From positions 121,748,501-121,812,500 of the forward strand of contig OX465596.1 in NCBI GenBank assembly GCA_950022295.1: a DNA stretch of 64,000 nt, written 5' to 3'. Under the pieces are notes generated by a model. The model had not been told where the DNA came from. It saw only the letters and a list, made by a program, of their open reading frames with translations, and ran no database searches. The stretch comes from Bromus sterilis. Its lineage: Eukaryota > Streptophyta > Magnoliopsida > Poales > Poaceae. Shown here piece after piece: positions 24,601 through 37,979 of the stretch. The position numbers and the translations under genes were made by a program. The number at the start of each line of letters is the position of its first letter. The stretch's first letter is position 1.

Positions 24601-26746
24601 TTTAGAAAAATGAAATGCCTTTGTAACAGATGAGTTTTCGTCTGAAACCATCGTACTTCGAAAGAGATGGTCCAGTTTGTACACGAAGTACATCCAGCTT
24701 TTGCCGTAACCCTCTCAACTTTTGCACACATGTTATGTGGGTCAAATGATGATACCATGCCAAGTTTCAACCTTTTCTGAGTTCAGTTGTAGTGCTTTCC
24801 CATTTCAGGGTCATTTAGCCCAAAATAAATCATTAAATGCATGAAAAAGAGCAAATGAAGTCAGAAAGGGTTGAAATTTTAACATGTGGCTCTGAATGAT
24901 GCATATTGAATGCACAAAAAGTCTTGAGTTCAAATAAGTTTAGAAAAATGAAATGCCTTTGTAACAGATGAGTTTTCGTCTGAAACCCTCGTACTTCGAA
25001 AGAGATGGTCAAGTTTGTACACGAAGTGCATCCACCATTTTCCGTAACCCTCTCAACTTATGCACACATGTTATGTGGGTCAAATGATGATACCATGCCA
25101 AGTTTCAACCTTTCCCGAGTTTAGTTGTAGTGCTTTCCAATTTTAGGGTCATTTAGCTCAAATTTTTTTATTAAATGCATGAAAAATAGCAAATGAAGTC
25201 AGAAAGGGTTGAAATTTTAGCATGTGGCTTTGAGTGGTGCATATTGTACGCACAAAAAGTCTTGAGTTCAAAGAAGTTTAGAAAAATGAAATGCCTTTGT
25301 AACAGATGAGTTTTCTTCTGAAACCCTCATACTTCGAAAGAGATGGTCCAGTTTGTACACGAAGTGCATCCAGCTTTTTCCGTAACCCTGTCAACTTTTG
25401 CGAACATGTTATGTGGGTCAAATGATGATACCATGCCAAGTTTCAACCTTTTTTGAGTTTAGTTGTAGTGCTTTCCTATTTCAGGGTCATTTAGCCCAAA
25501 ATAAATCATTAAATGCAAGAAAAAGAGCAAATGAAGTCAGAAAGGGTTGAAATTTTAGCATGTGGCTTTGAATGACGCATATTGAATGCACAAAAAGTCT
25601 TGAGTTCAAAGAAGTTTAGAAAAATGAAATGCCTTTGTAACAGATGAGTTTTCGTCTGAAACCCTCGTACTTCGAAAGAGATGGTCAAGTTTGTACACGA
25701 AGTGCATCCACCATTTTCCGTAACCCTCTCAACTTTTGCACACATGTTATGTGGGTCAAATGATGATACCTTGCCAAGTTTCAACCTTTCCTGAGTTTAG
25801 TTGTAGTGCTTTCCAATTTTAGGCTCATTTAGCTCAAAATAAATCATTAAATGCATGAAAAACAGCAAATGAAGTCAGAAAGGGTTGAAATTTTAGCATG
25901 TGGCTTTGAATGATGCATATTGAACGCACAAAAAGTTTTGAGTTCAAAGAAGTTTAGAAAAATGAAATGCCTTAGTAACAGATGATTTTTCGTCTGAAAC
26001 CCTCGTACTTCGAAAGATTTGGTCCAGTTTGTACACGAAGTGCATCCACCTTTTTCCGTAACCCTCTCAACTTTTGCACACATGTTATGTGGATCAAATT
26101 ATGATACCATGCCAAGTTTCAACCTTTCCTGAGTTTAGTTGTAGTGCTTTCCAATTTCAGGGTCATTTAGCCCAAATAAATCATTAAATGCATGAAAAAT
26201 AGCAAATGAAGTCACAAAGGGTTGAAATTTTAGCATGTGGCTTTGAATGATGCATATTGAATGCACAAAAAGTCTTGAGTTCAAAGAAGTTTAGAAAAAT
26301 GAAATGCCTTTGTAACAGATGAGTTTTCGTCTGAAACCATCGTACTTCGAAAGAGATGGTCCAGTTTGTACACGAAGTGCATCCAGCTTTTGCCGTAACC
26401 CTCTCAACTTTTGCACACATGTTATGTGGGTCAAATGATGATACCATGCCAAGTTTCAACCTTTTCTGAGTTCAGTTGTAGTGCTTTCCCATTTCAGGGT
26501 CATTTAGCCCAAAATAAATCATTAAATGCATGAAAAAGAGCAAATGAAGTCAGAAAGGGTTGAAATTTTAGCATGTGGCTCTGAATGATGCATATTGAAT
26601 GCACAAAAAGTCTTGAGTTCAAATAAGTTTAGAAAAATGAAATGCCTTTGTAACAGATGAGTTTTCGTCTGAAACCCTCGTACTTCGAAAGAGATGGTCA
26701 AGTTTGTACACGAAGTGCATCCACCATTTTCCGTAACCCTCTCAAC
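21680..26746 (+). repeat. 5-mer HOR, 1,689-bp period, three copies
   Basis: Copies run from about 21,680, 23,369 and 25,058. Equivalent monomers start at 22,131, 23,820 and 25,509. Shared marks include TTAAATGCAAGAAAAAGAGC, GAATGACGCATATTG, GATACCTTGCCAAG, AAAGATTTGGTCC, ATGTGGATCAAATT and GTGGCTCTGAATG. Copies 2 and 3 are almost identical; one visible difference is AAGTACATCC near 24,687 against AAGTGCATCC near 26,371. Copy 1 differs at a few more sites, such as CCATAACC near 22,341 and TTACGCTC near 22,441. The pattern stops near 26,740, where CAACTTATGCAC is expected and CAACTTTTGCAC is found. These are probably the youngest short-unit amplification products in the left half. Confidence 0.93.
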
Positions 26747-29650
26747 TTTTGCACACATGTTATGTGGGTCAAATGATGATACCATGCCAAGTTTCAACCT
26801 TTCCTGAGTTTAGTTGTACTGCTTTCCAATTTCAGGCTCATTTAGCTCAAAATAAATCATTAAATGCATGAAAAATAGCAAATGAAGTCAGAAAGGGTTG
26901 AAATTTTAGCATGTGTCTTTGAATGATGCATATTGAACGCACAAAAATTTTCGAGTTCAAAGAAGTTTAGAAAAATGAAATACCTTAGTAACAGATGATT
27001 TTTCGTCTGAAACCTTCGTACTTCGAAAGAGATGGTCCAGTTTGTACACGAAGTGCATCCAGATTTTTCCGTAACCCTCTCAACTTTTGCGAACATGTTA
27101 TGTGGGTCAAATGATGATACCATGCCAAGTTTCAACCTTTTTTGAGTTTAGTTGTAGTGCTTTCCTATTTCAGGGTCATTTAGCCCAAAATAAATCATTA
27201 AATGCATGAAAAAGAGCAAATGAAGTCAGAAAGGGTTGAAATTTTAGCATGTGGCTTTGAATGATGCATATTGAATGCACAAAAAGTCTTGAGTTCAAAG
27301 AAGTTTAGAAAAATGAAATGCCTTTGTAACAGATGAGTTTTCGTCTGAACCCCTCGTACTTCGAAAGAGATGGTCAAGTTTGTAGACGAAGTGCATCCAC
27401 CATTTTCCGTAACCCTCTCAACTTTTGCACACATGTTATGTGGGTCAAATGATGATACCTTGCCAAGTTTCAACCTTTCCTGAGTTTAGTTGTAGTGCTT
27501 TCCAATTTTAGGCTCATTTAGCTCAAAATAAATCATTAAATGCATGAAAAATAGCAAATGAAGTCAGAAAGGGTTGAAATTTTAGCATGTGGCTTTGAAT
27601 GATGCATATTGAACGCACAAAAAGTTTTGAGTTCAAAGAAGTTTAGAAAAATGAAATGCCTTAGTAACAGATGATTTTTCGTCTGAAACCCTCGTACTTC
27701 GAAAGAGATGGTCCAGTTTGTACACGAAGTGCATCCACCTTTTTCCGTAACCCTCTCAACTTTTGCACACATGTTATGTGGGTCAAATGATGATACCATG
27801 CCAAGTTTCAACCTTTCCTGAGTTTAGTTGTAGTGCTTTCCAATTTCAGGGTCATTTAGCCCAAATAAATCATTAAATGCATGAAAAATAGCAAATGAAG
27901 TCACAAAGGGTTGAAATTTTAGCATGTGGCTTTGAATGATGCATATTGAATGCACAAAAAGTCTTGAGTTCAAAGAAGTTTAGAAAAATGAAATGCCTTT
28001 GTAACAGATGAGTTTTCGTCTGAAACCATCGTACTTCGAAAGAGATGGTCCAGTTTGTACACGAAGTGCATCCAGCTTTTGCCGTAACCCTCTCAACTTT
28101 TGCACACATGTTATGTGGGTCAAATGATGATACCATGCCAAGTTTCAACCTTTTCTGAGTTTAGTTGTAGTGCTTTCCAATTTCAGTGTCATTTAGCCCA
28201 AAATAAATCATTAAATGCATGAAAAAGAGCAAATGAAGTCAGAAAGGGTTGAAATTTTAGGATGTGGCTTTGAATGATGCATATTGAATGCACAAAAAGT
28301 CTTGAGTTCAAATAAGTTTAGAAAAATGAAATTCCTTTGTAACAGATGAGTTTTCGTCTGAAACCATCGTACTTCGAAAGAGATGGTCAAGTTTGTACAC
28401 GAAGTGCATCCACCATTTTCCGTAACCCTCTCAACTTTTGCACACATGTTATGTGGGTCAAATTATGATACCATGCCAAGTTTCAACCTTTCCTGAGTTT
28501 AGTTGTAGTGCTTTCCAATTTCAGGGTCATTTAGCTCAAAATAAATCATTAAATGCATGAAAAATAGCAAATGAAGTCAGAAAGGGTTGAAATTTTAGCA
28601 TGTGGCTTTGAATGATGCATATTGAACGCACAAAAAATTTTGAGTTCAAAGAAGTTTAGAAAAATGAAATGCCTTAGTAACAGATGATTTTTCGTCTGAA
28701 ACCCTCGTACTTCGAAAGAGATGGTCCAGTTTGTACACGAAGTGCATCCACCTTTTTCCGTAACCCTCTCAACTTTTGCACACATGTTATGTGGGTCAAA
28801 TGATGATACCATGCCAAGTTTCAACCTTTCCTGAGTTTAGTTGTAGTGCTTTCCAATTTCAGGGTCATTTAGCCCAAATAAATCATTAAATGCATGAAAA
28901 ATAGCAAATGAAGTCAGAAAGGGTTGAAATTTTAGCATGTGGCTTTGAATGATGCATATTGAATGCACAGAACGTCTTGAGTTCAAAGAAGTTTAGAAAA
29001 ATGAAATGCCTTTGTAACAGATGAGTTTTCGTCTGAAACCATCGTACTTCGAAAGAGATGGTCCAGTTTGTACATGAAGTGCATCCAGCTTTTGCCGTAA
29101 CCCTCTCAACTTTTGCACACATGTTATGTGGGTCAAATGATGATACCATGCCAAGTTTCAACCTTTCCTGAGTTTAGTTGTAGTGCTTTCCAATTTTATG
29201 GTCATTTAGCTCAAATTTTTTTATTAAATGCATGAAAAATAGCAAATGAAGTCAGAAAGGGTTGAAATTTTAGCATGTGGCTTTGAATGATGCATATTAT
29301 ACGCACAAAAATTCTTGAGTTCAAAGAAGTTTAGAAAAATGAAATGCCTTTGTAACAAATGAGTTTTCTTCTGAAACCCTCATACTTCGAAAGAGATGGT
29401 CCAGTTTGTACACGAAGTGCATCCACCATTTTCCGTAACCCTCTCAACTTTTGCACACATGTTATGTGGGTCAAATGATGATACCATGCCAAGTTTCAAC
29501 CGTTCCTGAGTTTAGTTGTAGTGCTTTCCAATTTCAGGGTCATTTAGCCCAAATAAATCATTAAATGCATGAAAAATAGCAAATGAAGTCAGAAAGGGTT
29601 GAAATTTTAGCATGTGGCTTTGAATGATGCATATTGAACGCACAAAAAGT
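26170..29650 (+). repeat. Duplicated segment, partner at about 37,980-41,460
   Basis: About ten consecutive monomers recur in the same order 11,811-11,812 bp downstream, or 35 monomers later. Shared rare marks include TTGTACTGCTTTCC with TTCAGGCTC (near 26,815 and 38,627), AAATACCTTAG (near 26,978 and 38,790), CTGAACCCCTCG (near 27,346 and 39,158), TTTAGGATGTGG (near 28,256 and 40,071), and GAATGCACAGAACG against GAATGCACAGAACT (near 28,971 and 40,776). Similarity weakens within the 29,561 monomer, where the right-hand copy has CCTTTTTCC and TTTAGTTG in place of CCTTTTGCC and TTTCGTTG. Breakpoints are approximate because neighbouring monomers are so alike. Confidence 0.82.
27198..27535 (+). 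repeat. Reference 338-bp monomer (arbitrary phase)
   Basis: This is a full-length unit chosen to define the monomer. The phase is arbitrary and starts just before the AAATGCATGAAAAA landmark. Variable positions that define subtypes elsewhere are: GAGC or TAGC after the poly-A; the run after TGCATATT (GAATGCAC, GAACGCAC, GTACGCAC or ATACGCAC); CAAAGAAG or CAAATAAG; the segment after GTGCATCCA (CCTTTTTCC, CCATTTTCC, GCTTTTGCC, GCTTTTTCC, ACTTTTGTC); and TTTCAGGG or TTTTAGGG before the tract. This unit carries two private-looking marks: CTGAACCCCTCG in place of the usual CTGAAACCCTCG, and GTAGACGAAG in place of GTACACGAAG. The first mark is shared by the distant duplicate near 39,160. Confidence 0.9.
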
Positions 29651-31680
29651 CATGAGTTCAAATAAGTTTAGAAAAATGAAATGCCTTAGTAACAGATGAT
29701 TTTTCGTCTGAAACCCTCGTACTTCGAAAGAGATGGTCCAGTTTGTACACGAAGTGCATCCACCTTTTGCCGTAACCCTCTCAACTTTTGCACACATGTT
29801 ATGTGGGTCAAATGATGATACCATGCCAAGTTTCAACCTTTCCTGAGTTTCGTTGTAGTGCTTTCCAATTTCAGGGTCATTTAGCCCAAATAAATCAGTA
29901 AATGCATGAAAAATAGCAAATGAAGTCACAAAGGGTTGAAATTTTAGCATGTGGCTTTGAATGATGCATATTGAATGCACAAAAAGTCTTGAGTTCAAAG
30001 AAGTTTAGAAAAATGAAATGCCTTTGTAACAGATGAGTTTTCGTCTGAAACCATCGTACTTCGAAAGAGATGGTCCAGTTTGTACACGAAGTGCATCCAG
30101 CTTTTGCCGTAAACCTCTCAACTTTTGCACACATGTTACGTGGGTCAAATGATGATACCATGCCAAGTTTCAACCTTTTCTGAGTTTAGTTGTAGTGCTT
30201 TCCAATTTCAGGGTCATTTAGCCCAAAATAAATCATTAAATGCATGAAAAAGAGCAAATGAAGTCAGAAAGGGTTGAAATTTTAGGATGTGGCTTTGAAT
30301 GATGCATATTGAATGCACAAAAAGTCTTGAGTTCAAAGAAGTTTATAAAAATGAAATGCCTTTGTAACAGATGAGTTTTCGTCTGAAACCCTCGTACTTC
30401 GAAAGAGATGGTCAAGTTTGTACACGAAGTGCATCCACCATTTTCCGTAACCCTCTCAACTTTTGCACACATGTTATGTGGGTCAAATGATGATACCATG
30501 CCAAGTTTCAACCTTTCCTGAGTTTAGTTGTAGTGCTTTCCAATTTCAGGGTCATTTAGCTCAAAATAAATCATTAAATGCATGAAAAATAGCAAATGAA
30601 GTCAGAAAGGGTTGAAATTTTAGAATGTGGCTTTGAATGATGCATATTGAACGCACAAAAAGTTTTGAGTTCAAAGAAGTTTAGAAAAATGAAATGCCTT
30701 AGTAACAGATGATTTTTCGTCTGAAACCCTCCTACTTCGAAAGAGATGGTCCAGTTTGTACACGAAGTGCATCCAACTTTTTCCGTAACCCTCTCAACTT
30801 TTGCACACATTTTATGTGGGTCAAATGATGATACCATGCCAAGTTTCAACCTTTCCTGAGTTTAGTTGTAGTGCTTTCCAATTTCAGGGTCATTTAGCCC
30901 AAATAAATCATTAAATGCGAAAAATAGCAAATGAAGTCAGAAAGGGTTGAAATTTTAGCATGTGGCTTTGAATGATGCATATTGAATGCACAAAAAGTCT
31001 TGAGTTCAAAGAAGTTTAGAAAAATGAAATGCCGTTGTAACAGATGAGTTTTCGTCTGAAACCATCGTACTTCGAAAGAGATGGTCCAGTTTGTACACGA
31101 AGTGCATCCAGCTTTTGCCGTAACCCTCTCAAACTTTGCACACATGTTATGTGGGTCAAATGATGATACCATGCCAAGTTTCAACCTTTCCTGAGTTTAG
31201 TTGTAGTGCTTTCCAATTTTAGGGTCATTTAGCTCAAATTTTTTTATTAAATGCATGAAAAATAGCAAATGAAGTCAGAAAGGGTTGAAATTTTAGCATG
31301 TGGCTTTGAATGATGCATATTGTACGCACAAAAAGTCTTGAGTTCAAAGAAGTTTAGAAAAATGAAATGCCTTTGTAACAAATGAGTTTTCTTCTGAAAC
31401 CCTCATACTTCGAAAGAGATGGTCCAGTTTGTACACGAAGTGCATCCAACTTTTTCCGTAACCCTCTCAACTTTTGCGAACATGTTATGTGGGTCAAATG
31501 ATGATACCATGCCAAGTTTCAACCTTTTTTGAGTTTAGTTGTAGTGCTTTCCAATTTCAGGGTCATTTAGCCCAAAATAAATCATTAAATGCATGAAAAA
31601 GAGCAAATAAACTCAGAAAGGGTTGAAATTTTAGCATGTGGCTTTGAATGATGCATATTGAATGCACAAAAAGTCTTGAG
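29561..31680 (+). repeat. Duplicated segment, partner at about 43,396-45,515
   Basis: Six consecutive monomers recur 13,835 bp downstream, or 41 monomers later. Marks in common are CACCTTTTGCCG followed by GAGTTTCGTTG, TCAGTAAATGC, CCGTAAACCTCTC, an unusual ACGTGGGTC (near 30,138 and 43,974), TTTATAAAAATG with GGATGTGG, CCCTCCTAC, the 2-bp-deleted AAATGCGAAAAA (near 30,916 and 44,751), and AGCAAATAAACTCAG (near 31,600 and 45,437). The last monomer diverges where TTTATAAAAA in the left copy is TTTAGAAAAA in the right. From there the right segment matches 32,934 onward better, at an offset of 12,486 bp, or 37 monomers. Confidence 0.82.
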
Positions 31681-33025
31681 TTCAAAGAAGTTTATAAAAA
31701 TGAAATGCCTTTGTAACAGATGAGTTTTCGTCTGAAACCCTCGTACTTCGAAAGAGATGGTCAAGTTTGTACACGAAGTGCATCCACCATTTTCCGTAAC
31801 CCTCTCAACTTTTGCACACATGTTATGTGGGTCAAATGATGATACCATGCCAAGTTTCAACCTTTCCTGAGTTTAGTTGTAGTGCTTTCCAATTTCAGGG
31901 TCATTTAGCTCAAAATAAATCATTAAATGCATGAAAAATAGCAAATGAAGTCAGAAAGGGTTGAAATTTTAGAATGTGGCTTTGAATGATGCATATTGAA
32001 CGCACAAAAAGTTTTGAGTTCAAAGAAGTTTAGAAAAATGAAATGCCTTAGTAACAGATGATTTTTCGTCTGAAACCCTCCTACTTCGAAAGAGATGGTC
32101 CAGTTTGTACACGAAGTGCATCCAACTTTTTCCGTAACCCTCTCAACTTTTGCACACATTTTATGTGGGTCAAATGATGATACCATGCCAAGTTTCAACC
32201 TTTCCTGAGTTTAGTTGTAGTGCTTTCCAATTTCAGGGTCATTTAGCCCAAATAAATCATTAAATGCGAAAAATAGCAAATGAAGTCAGAAAGGGTTGAA
32301 ATTTTAGCATGTGGCTTTGAATGATGCATATTGAATGCACAAAAAGTCTTGAGTTCAAAGAAGTTTAGAAAAATGAAATGCCGTTGTAACAGATGAGTTT
32401 TCGTCTGAAACCATCGTACTTCGAAAGAGATGGTCCAGTTTGTACACGAAGTGCATCCAGCTTTTGCCGTAACCCTCTCAACTTTTGCACACATGTTATG
32501 TGGGTCAAATGATGATACCATGCCAAGTTTCAACCTTTCCTGAGTTTAGTTGTAGTGCTTTCCAATTTTAGGGTCATTTAGCTCAAATTTTTTTATTAAA
32601 TGCATGAAAAATAGCAAATGAAGTCAGAAAGGGTTGAAATTTTAGCATGTGGCTTTGAATGATGCATATTGTACGCACAAAAAGTCTTGAGTTCAAAGAA
32701 GTTTAGAAAAATGAAATGCCTTTGTAACAAATGAGTTTTCTTCTGAAACCCTCATACTTCGAAAGAGATGGTCCAGTTTGTACACGAAGTGCATCCAACT
32801 TTTTCCGTAACCCTCTCAACTTTTGCGAACATGTTATGTGGGTCAAATGATGATACCATGCCAAGTTTCAACCTTTTTTGAGTTTAGTTGTAGTGCTTTC
32901 CAATTTCAGGGTCATTTAGCCCAAAATAAATCATTAAATGCATGAAAAAGAGCAAATAAACTCAGAAAGGGTTGAAATTTTAGCATGTGGCTTTGAATGA
33001 TGCATATTGAATGCACAAAAAGTCT
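30300..33025 (+). repeat. 4-mer HOR, 1,349-bp period, two copies
   Basis: Monomers near 30,574, 30,894, 31,232 and 31,585 recur near 31,923, 32,243, 32,581 and 32,934. The unit contains a TTTAGAATGTGG monomer with CCCTCCTAC and CACACATTTTATGTGG, a monomer with the AAATGCGAAAAA deletion and GCCGTTGTAAC, an A/T-tract monomer with GTACGCAC, and a GAGCAAATAAACTCAG monomer. Differences between copies are very few, for example CTCAAACTTTGC near 31,127 against CTCAACTTTTGC near 32,476. The copy pattern ends before about 33,030, where CAAATAAGTTTAG replaces CAAAGAAGTTTAT. Confidence 0.9.
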
Positions 33026-36000
33026 TGAGTTCAAATAAGTTTAGAAAAATGAAATGCCTTTGTAACAGATGAGTTTTCGTCTGAAACCCTCGTACTTCAA
33101 AAGAGATGGTCAAGTTTGTACACGAACTGCATCCACCATTTTCCGTAACCCTCTCAACTTTTGCACACATGTTATGTGGGTCAAATGATGATACCATGCC
33201 AAGTTTCAACCTTTCCTGAGTTTAGTTGTAGTGCTTTCCAATTTCAGGGTCATTTAGCTCAAAATAAATCATTAAATGCATGAAAAATAGCAAATGAAGT
33301 CAGAAAGGGTTGAAATTTTAGCATGTGGCTTTGAATGATGCATATTGAACGCACAAAAAGTTTTCAGTTCAAAGAAGTTTAGAAAAATGAAATGCCTTAG
33401 TAACAGATGATTTTTCGTCTGAAACCCTCGTACTTCGAAAGAGATGGTCCAGTTTGTACACGAAGTGCATCCACCTTTTTCCGTAACCCTCTCAACTTTT
33501 GCACACATGTTATGTGGGTCAAATGATGATACCATGCCAAGTTTCAACCTTTTTTGAGTTTAGCTGTAGTGCTTTCCAATTTCAGGGTCATTTAGCCCAA
33601 AATAAATCATTAAATGCATGAAAAATAGCAAATGAAGTCAGAAAGGGTTGAAATTTTAGCATGTGGCTTTGAATGATGCATATTGAACGCACAAAAAATT
33701 TTGAGTTCAAAGAAGTTTAGAAAATTGAAATGCCTTAGTAACAGATGATTTTTCGTCTGAAACCCTCGTACTTCGAAAGAGATGGTCCAGTTTGTACACG
33801 AAGTGCATCCACCTTTTTCCGTAACCCTCTCAACTTTTGCACACATGTTATGTGGGTCAAATGATGATACCATGCCAAGTTTCAACCTTTCCTGAGTTTA
33901 GTTGTAGTGCTTTCCAATTTCAGGGTCATTTAGCCCAAATAAATCATTAAATGCATGAAAAATAGCAAATGAAGTCAGAAAGGGTTGAAATTTTAGCATG
34001 TGGCTTTGAATGATGCATATTGAATGCACAGAACGTCTTGAGTTCAAAGAAGTTTAGAAAAATGAAATGCCTTTGTAACAGATGAGTTTTCGTCTGAAAC
34101 CATCGTACTTCGAAAGAGATGGTCCAGTTTGTACATGAAGTGCATCCAGCTTTTGCCGTAACCCTCTCAACTTTTGCACACATGTTATGTGGGTCAAATG
34201 ATGATACCATGCCAAGTTTCAACCTTTCCTGAGTTTAGTTGTAGTGCTTTCCAATTTTAGGGTCATTTAGCTCAAAAAATTTTATTAAATGCATGAAAAA
34301 TAGCAAATGAAGTCAGAAAGGGTTGAAATTTTAGCATGTGGCTTTGAATGATGCATATTATACGCACAAAAATTCTTGAGTTCAAAGAAGTTTAGAAAAA
34401 TGAAATGCCTTTGTAACAAATGAGTTTTCTTCTGAAACCCTCATACTTCGAAAGAGATGGTCCAGTTTGTACACGAAGTGCATCCACCATTTTCCGTAAC
34501 CCTCTCAACTTTTGCACACATGTTATGTGGGTCAAATGATGATACCATGCCAAGTTTCAACCGTTCCTGAGTTTAGTTGTAGTGCTTTCCAATTTCAGGG
34601 TCATTTAGCCCAAATAAATCATTAAATGCATGAAAAATAGCAAATGAAGTCAGAAAGGGTTGAAATTTTAGCATGTGGCTTTGAATGATGCATATTGAAC
34701 GCACAAAAAGTCTTGAGTTAAAATAAGTTTAGAAAAATGAAATGCCTTAGTAACAGATGATTTTTCGTCTGAAACCCTCGTACTTCGAAAGAGATGGTCC
34801 AGTTTGTACACGAAGTGCATCCACCTTTTGCCGTAACCCTCTCAACTTTTGCACACATGTTATGTGGGTCAAATTATGATACCATGCCATGTTTCAACCT
34901 TTCCTGAGTTTAGTTGTAGTGCTTTCCAATTTCAGGGTCATTTAGCTCAAAATAAATCATTAAATGCATGAAAAATAGCAAATGAAGTCAGAAAGGGTTG
35001 AAATTTTAGAATGTGGCTTTGAATGATGCATATTGAACGCACAAAAAGTTTTGAGTTCAAAGAAGTTTAGAAAAATGAAATGCCTTAGTAACAGATGATT
35101 TTTCGTCTGAAACCCTCCTACTTCGAAAGAGATGGTCCAGTTTGTACACGAAGTGCATCCAACTTTTTCCGTAACCCTCTCAACTTTTGCACACATTTTA
35201 TGTGGGTCAAATGATGATACCATGCCAAGTTTCAACCTTTCCTGAGTTTAGTTGTAGTGCTTTCCAATTTCAGGGTCATTTAGCCCAAATAAATCATTAA
35301 ATGCGAAAAATAGCAAATGAAGTCAGAAAGGGTTGAAATTTTAGCATGTGGCTTTGAATGATGCATATTGAATGCACAAAAAGTCTTGAGTTCAAAGAAG
35401 TTTAGAAAAATGAAATGCCGTTGTAACAGATGAGTTTTCGTCTGAAACCATCATACTTCGAAAGAGATGGTCCAGTTTGTACACGAAGTGCATCCAGCTT
35501 TTGCCGTAACCCTCTCAACTTTTGCACACATGTTATGTGGGTCAAATGATGATACCATGCCAAGTTTCAACCTTTCCTGAGTTTAGTTGTAGTGCTTTCC
35601 AATTTTAGGGTCATTTAGCTCAAATTTTTTTATTAAATGCATGAAAAATAGCAAATGAAGTCAGAAAGGGTTGAAATTTTAGCATGTGGCTTTGAATGAT
35701 GCATATTGTACGCACAAAAAGTCTTGAGTTCAAAGAAGTTTAGAAAAATGAAATGCCTTTGTAACAAATGAGTTTTCTTCTGAAACCCTCATACTTCGAA
35801 AGAGATGGTCCAGTTTGTACACGAAGTGCATCCAACTTTTTCCGTAACCCTCTCAACTTTTGCGAACATGTTATGTGGGTCAAATGATGATACCATGCCA
35901 AGTTTCAACCTTTTTTGAGTTTAGTTGTAGTGCTTTCCAATTTCAGGGTCATTTAGCCCAAAATAAATCATTAAATGCATGAAAAAGAGCAAATAAACTC

Positions 36001-37905
36001 AGAAAGGGTTGAAATTTTAGCATGTGGCTTTGAATGATGCATATTGAATGCACAAAAAGTCTTGAGTTCAAATAAGTTTAGAAAAATGAAATGCCTTTGT
36101 AACAGATGAGTTTTCGTCTGAAACCCTCGTACTTCAAAAGAGATGGTCAAGTTTGTACACGAACTGCATCCACCATTTTCCGTAACCCTCTCAACTTTTG
36201 CACACATGTTATGTGGGTCAAATGATGATACCATGCCAAGTTTCAACCTTTCCTGAGTTTAGTTGTAGTGCTTTCCAATTTCAGGGTCATTTAGCTCAAA
36301 ATAAATCATTAAATGCATGAAAAATAGCAAATGAAGTCAGAAAGGGTTGAAATTTTAGCATGTGGCTTTGAATGATGCATATTGAACGCACAAAAAGTTT
36401 TCAGTTCAAAGAAGTTTAGAAAAATGAAATGCCTTAGTAACAGATGATTTTTCGTCTGAAACCCTCGTACTTCGAAAGAGATGGTCCAGTTTGTACACGA
36501 AGTGCATCCACCTTTTTCCGTAACCCTCTCAACTTTTGCACACATGTTATGTGGGTCAAATGATGATACCATGCCAAGTTTCAACCTTTTTTGAGTTTAG
36601 CTGTAGTGCTTTCCAATTTCAGGGTCATTTAGCCCAAAATAAATCATTAAATGCATGAAAAATAGCAAATGAAGTCAGAAAGGGTTGAAATTTTAGCATG
36701 TGGCTTTGAATGATGCATATTGAACGCACAAAAAATTTTGAGTTCAAAGAAGTTTAGAAAATTGAAATGCCTTAGTGACAGATGATTTTTCGTCTGAAAC
36801 CCTCGTACTTCGAAAGAGATGGTCCAGTTTGTACACGAAGTGCATCCACCTTTTTCCGTAACCCTCTCAACTTTTGCACACATGTTATGTGGGTCAAATG
36901 ATGATACCATGCCAAGTTTCAACCTTTCCTGAGTTTAGTTGTAGTGCTTTCCAATTTCAGGGTCATTTAGCCCAAATAAATCATTAAATGCATGAAAAAT
37001 AGCAAATGAAGTCAGAAAGGGTTGAAATTTTAGCATGTGGCTTTGAATGATGCATATTGAATGCACAGAACGTCTTGAGTTCAAAGAAGTTTAGAAAAAT
37101 GAAATGCCTTTGTAACAGATGAGTTTTCGTCTGAAACCATCGTACTTCGAAAGAGATGGTCCAGTTTGTACATGAAGTGCATCCAGCTTTTGCCGTAACC
37201 CTCTCAACTTTTGCACACATGTTATGTGGGTCAAATGATGATACCATGCCAAGTTTCAACCTTTCCTGAGTTTAGTTGTAGTGCTTTCCAATTTTAGGGT
37301 CATTTAGCTCAAAATTTTTTATTAAATGCATGAAAAATAGCAAATGAAGTCAGAAAGGGTTGAAATTTTAGCATGTGGCTTTGAATGATGCATATTATAC
37401 GCACAAAAATTCTTGAGTTCAAAGAAGTTTAGAAAAATGAAATGCCTTTGTAACAAATGAGTTTTCTTCTGAAACCCTCATACTTCGAAAGAGATGGTCC
37501 AGTTTGTACACGAAGTGCATCCACCATTTTCCGTAACCCTCTCAACTTTTGCACACATGTTATGTGGGTCAAATGATGATACCATGCCAAGTTTCAACCG
37601 TTCCTGAGTTTAGTTGTAGTGCTTTCCAATTTCAGGGTCATTTAGCCCAAATAAATCATTAAATGCATGAAAAATAGCAAATGAAGTCAGAAAGGGTTGA
37701 AATTTTAGCATGTGGCTTTGAATGATGCATATTGAACGCACAAAAAGTCTTGAGTTAAAATAAGTTTAGAAAAATGAAATGCCTTAGTAACAGATGATTT
37801 TTCGTTTGAAACCCTCGTACTTCGAAAGAGATGGTCCAGTTTGTACACGAAGTGCATCCACCTTTTGCCGTAACCCTCTCAACTTTTGCACACATGTTAT
37901 GTGGG
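31870..37905 (+). repeat. 9-mer HOR, 3,037-bp period, two copies
   Basis: The first copy starts about 31,870 and the second about 34,910. Equivalent monomers are at 31,923/34,960, 32,934/35,971, 33,272/36,309, 33,610/36,647 and 33,947/36,984. Shared unusual marks are TTTTCAGTTCAAAG, CACGAACTGCATCC, TTTAGCTGTAG, AAAATTGAAATGCC and GAACGTCTTGAG. Known differences include CTTAGTAACAG near 33,732 against CTTAGTGACAG near 36,769, and the A/T block at 34,274 (A6T4) against 37,311 (A4T6). The first copy overlaps the second copy of the 4-mer, so the 4-mer expansion probably came first and was then carried into this duplication. Confidence 0.9.
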
Positions 37906-37979
37906 TCAAATGATGATACCATGCCAAGTTTCAACCTTTCCTGAGTTTCGTTGTAGTGCTTTCCAATTTCAGGGTCATT

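Noticed and set aside
29561..29998. Open reading frame of 145 codons on the minus strand, and the recurring 78-92-codon frames in most monomers
   Set aside because: They repeat with the 338-bp monomer period and are joined or truncated by single substitutions and small indels. They show many amino-acid-changing differences and have no recognisable domain. They are by-products of a homogenised satellite.
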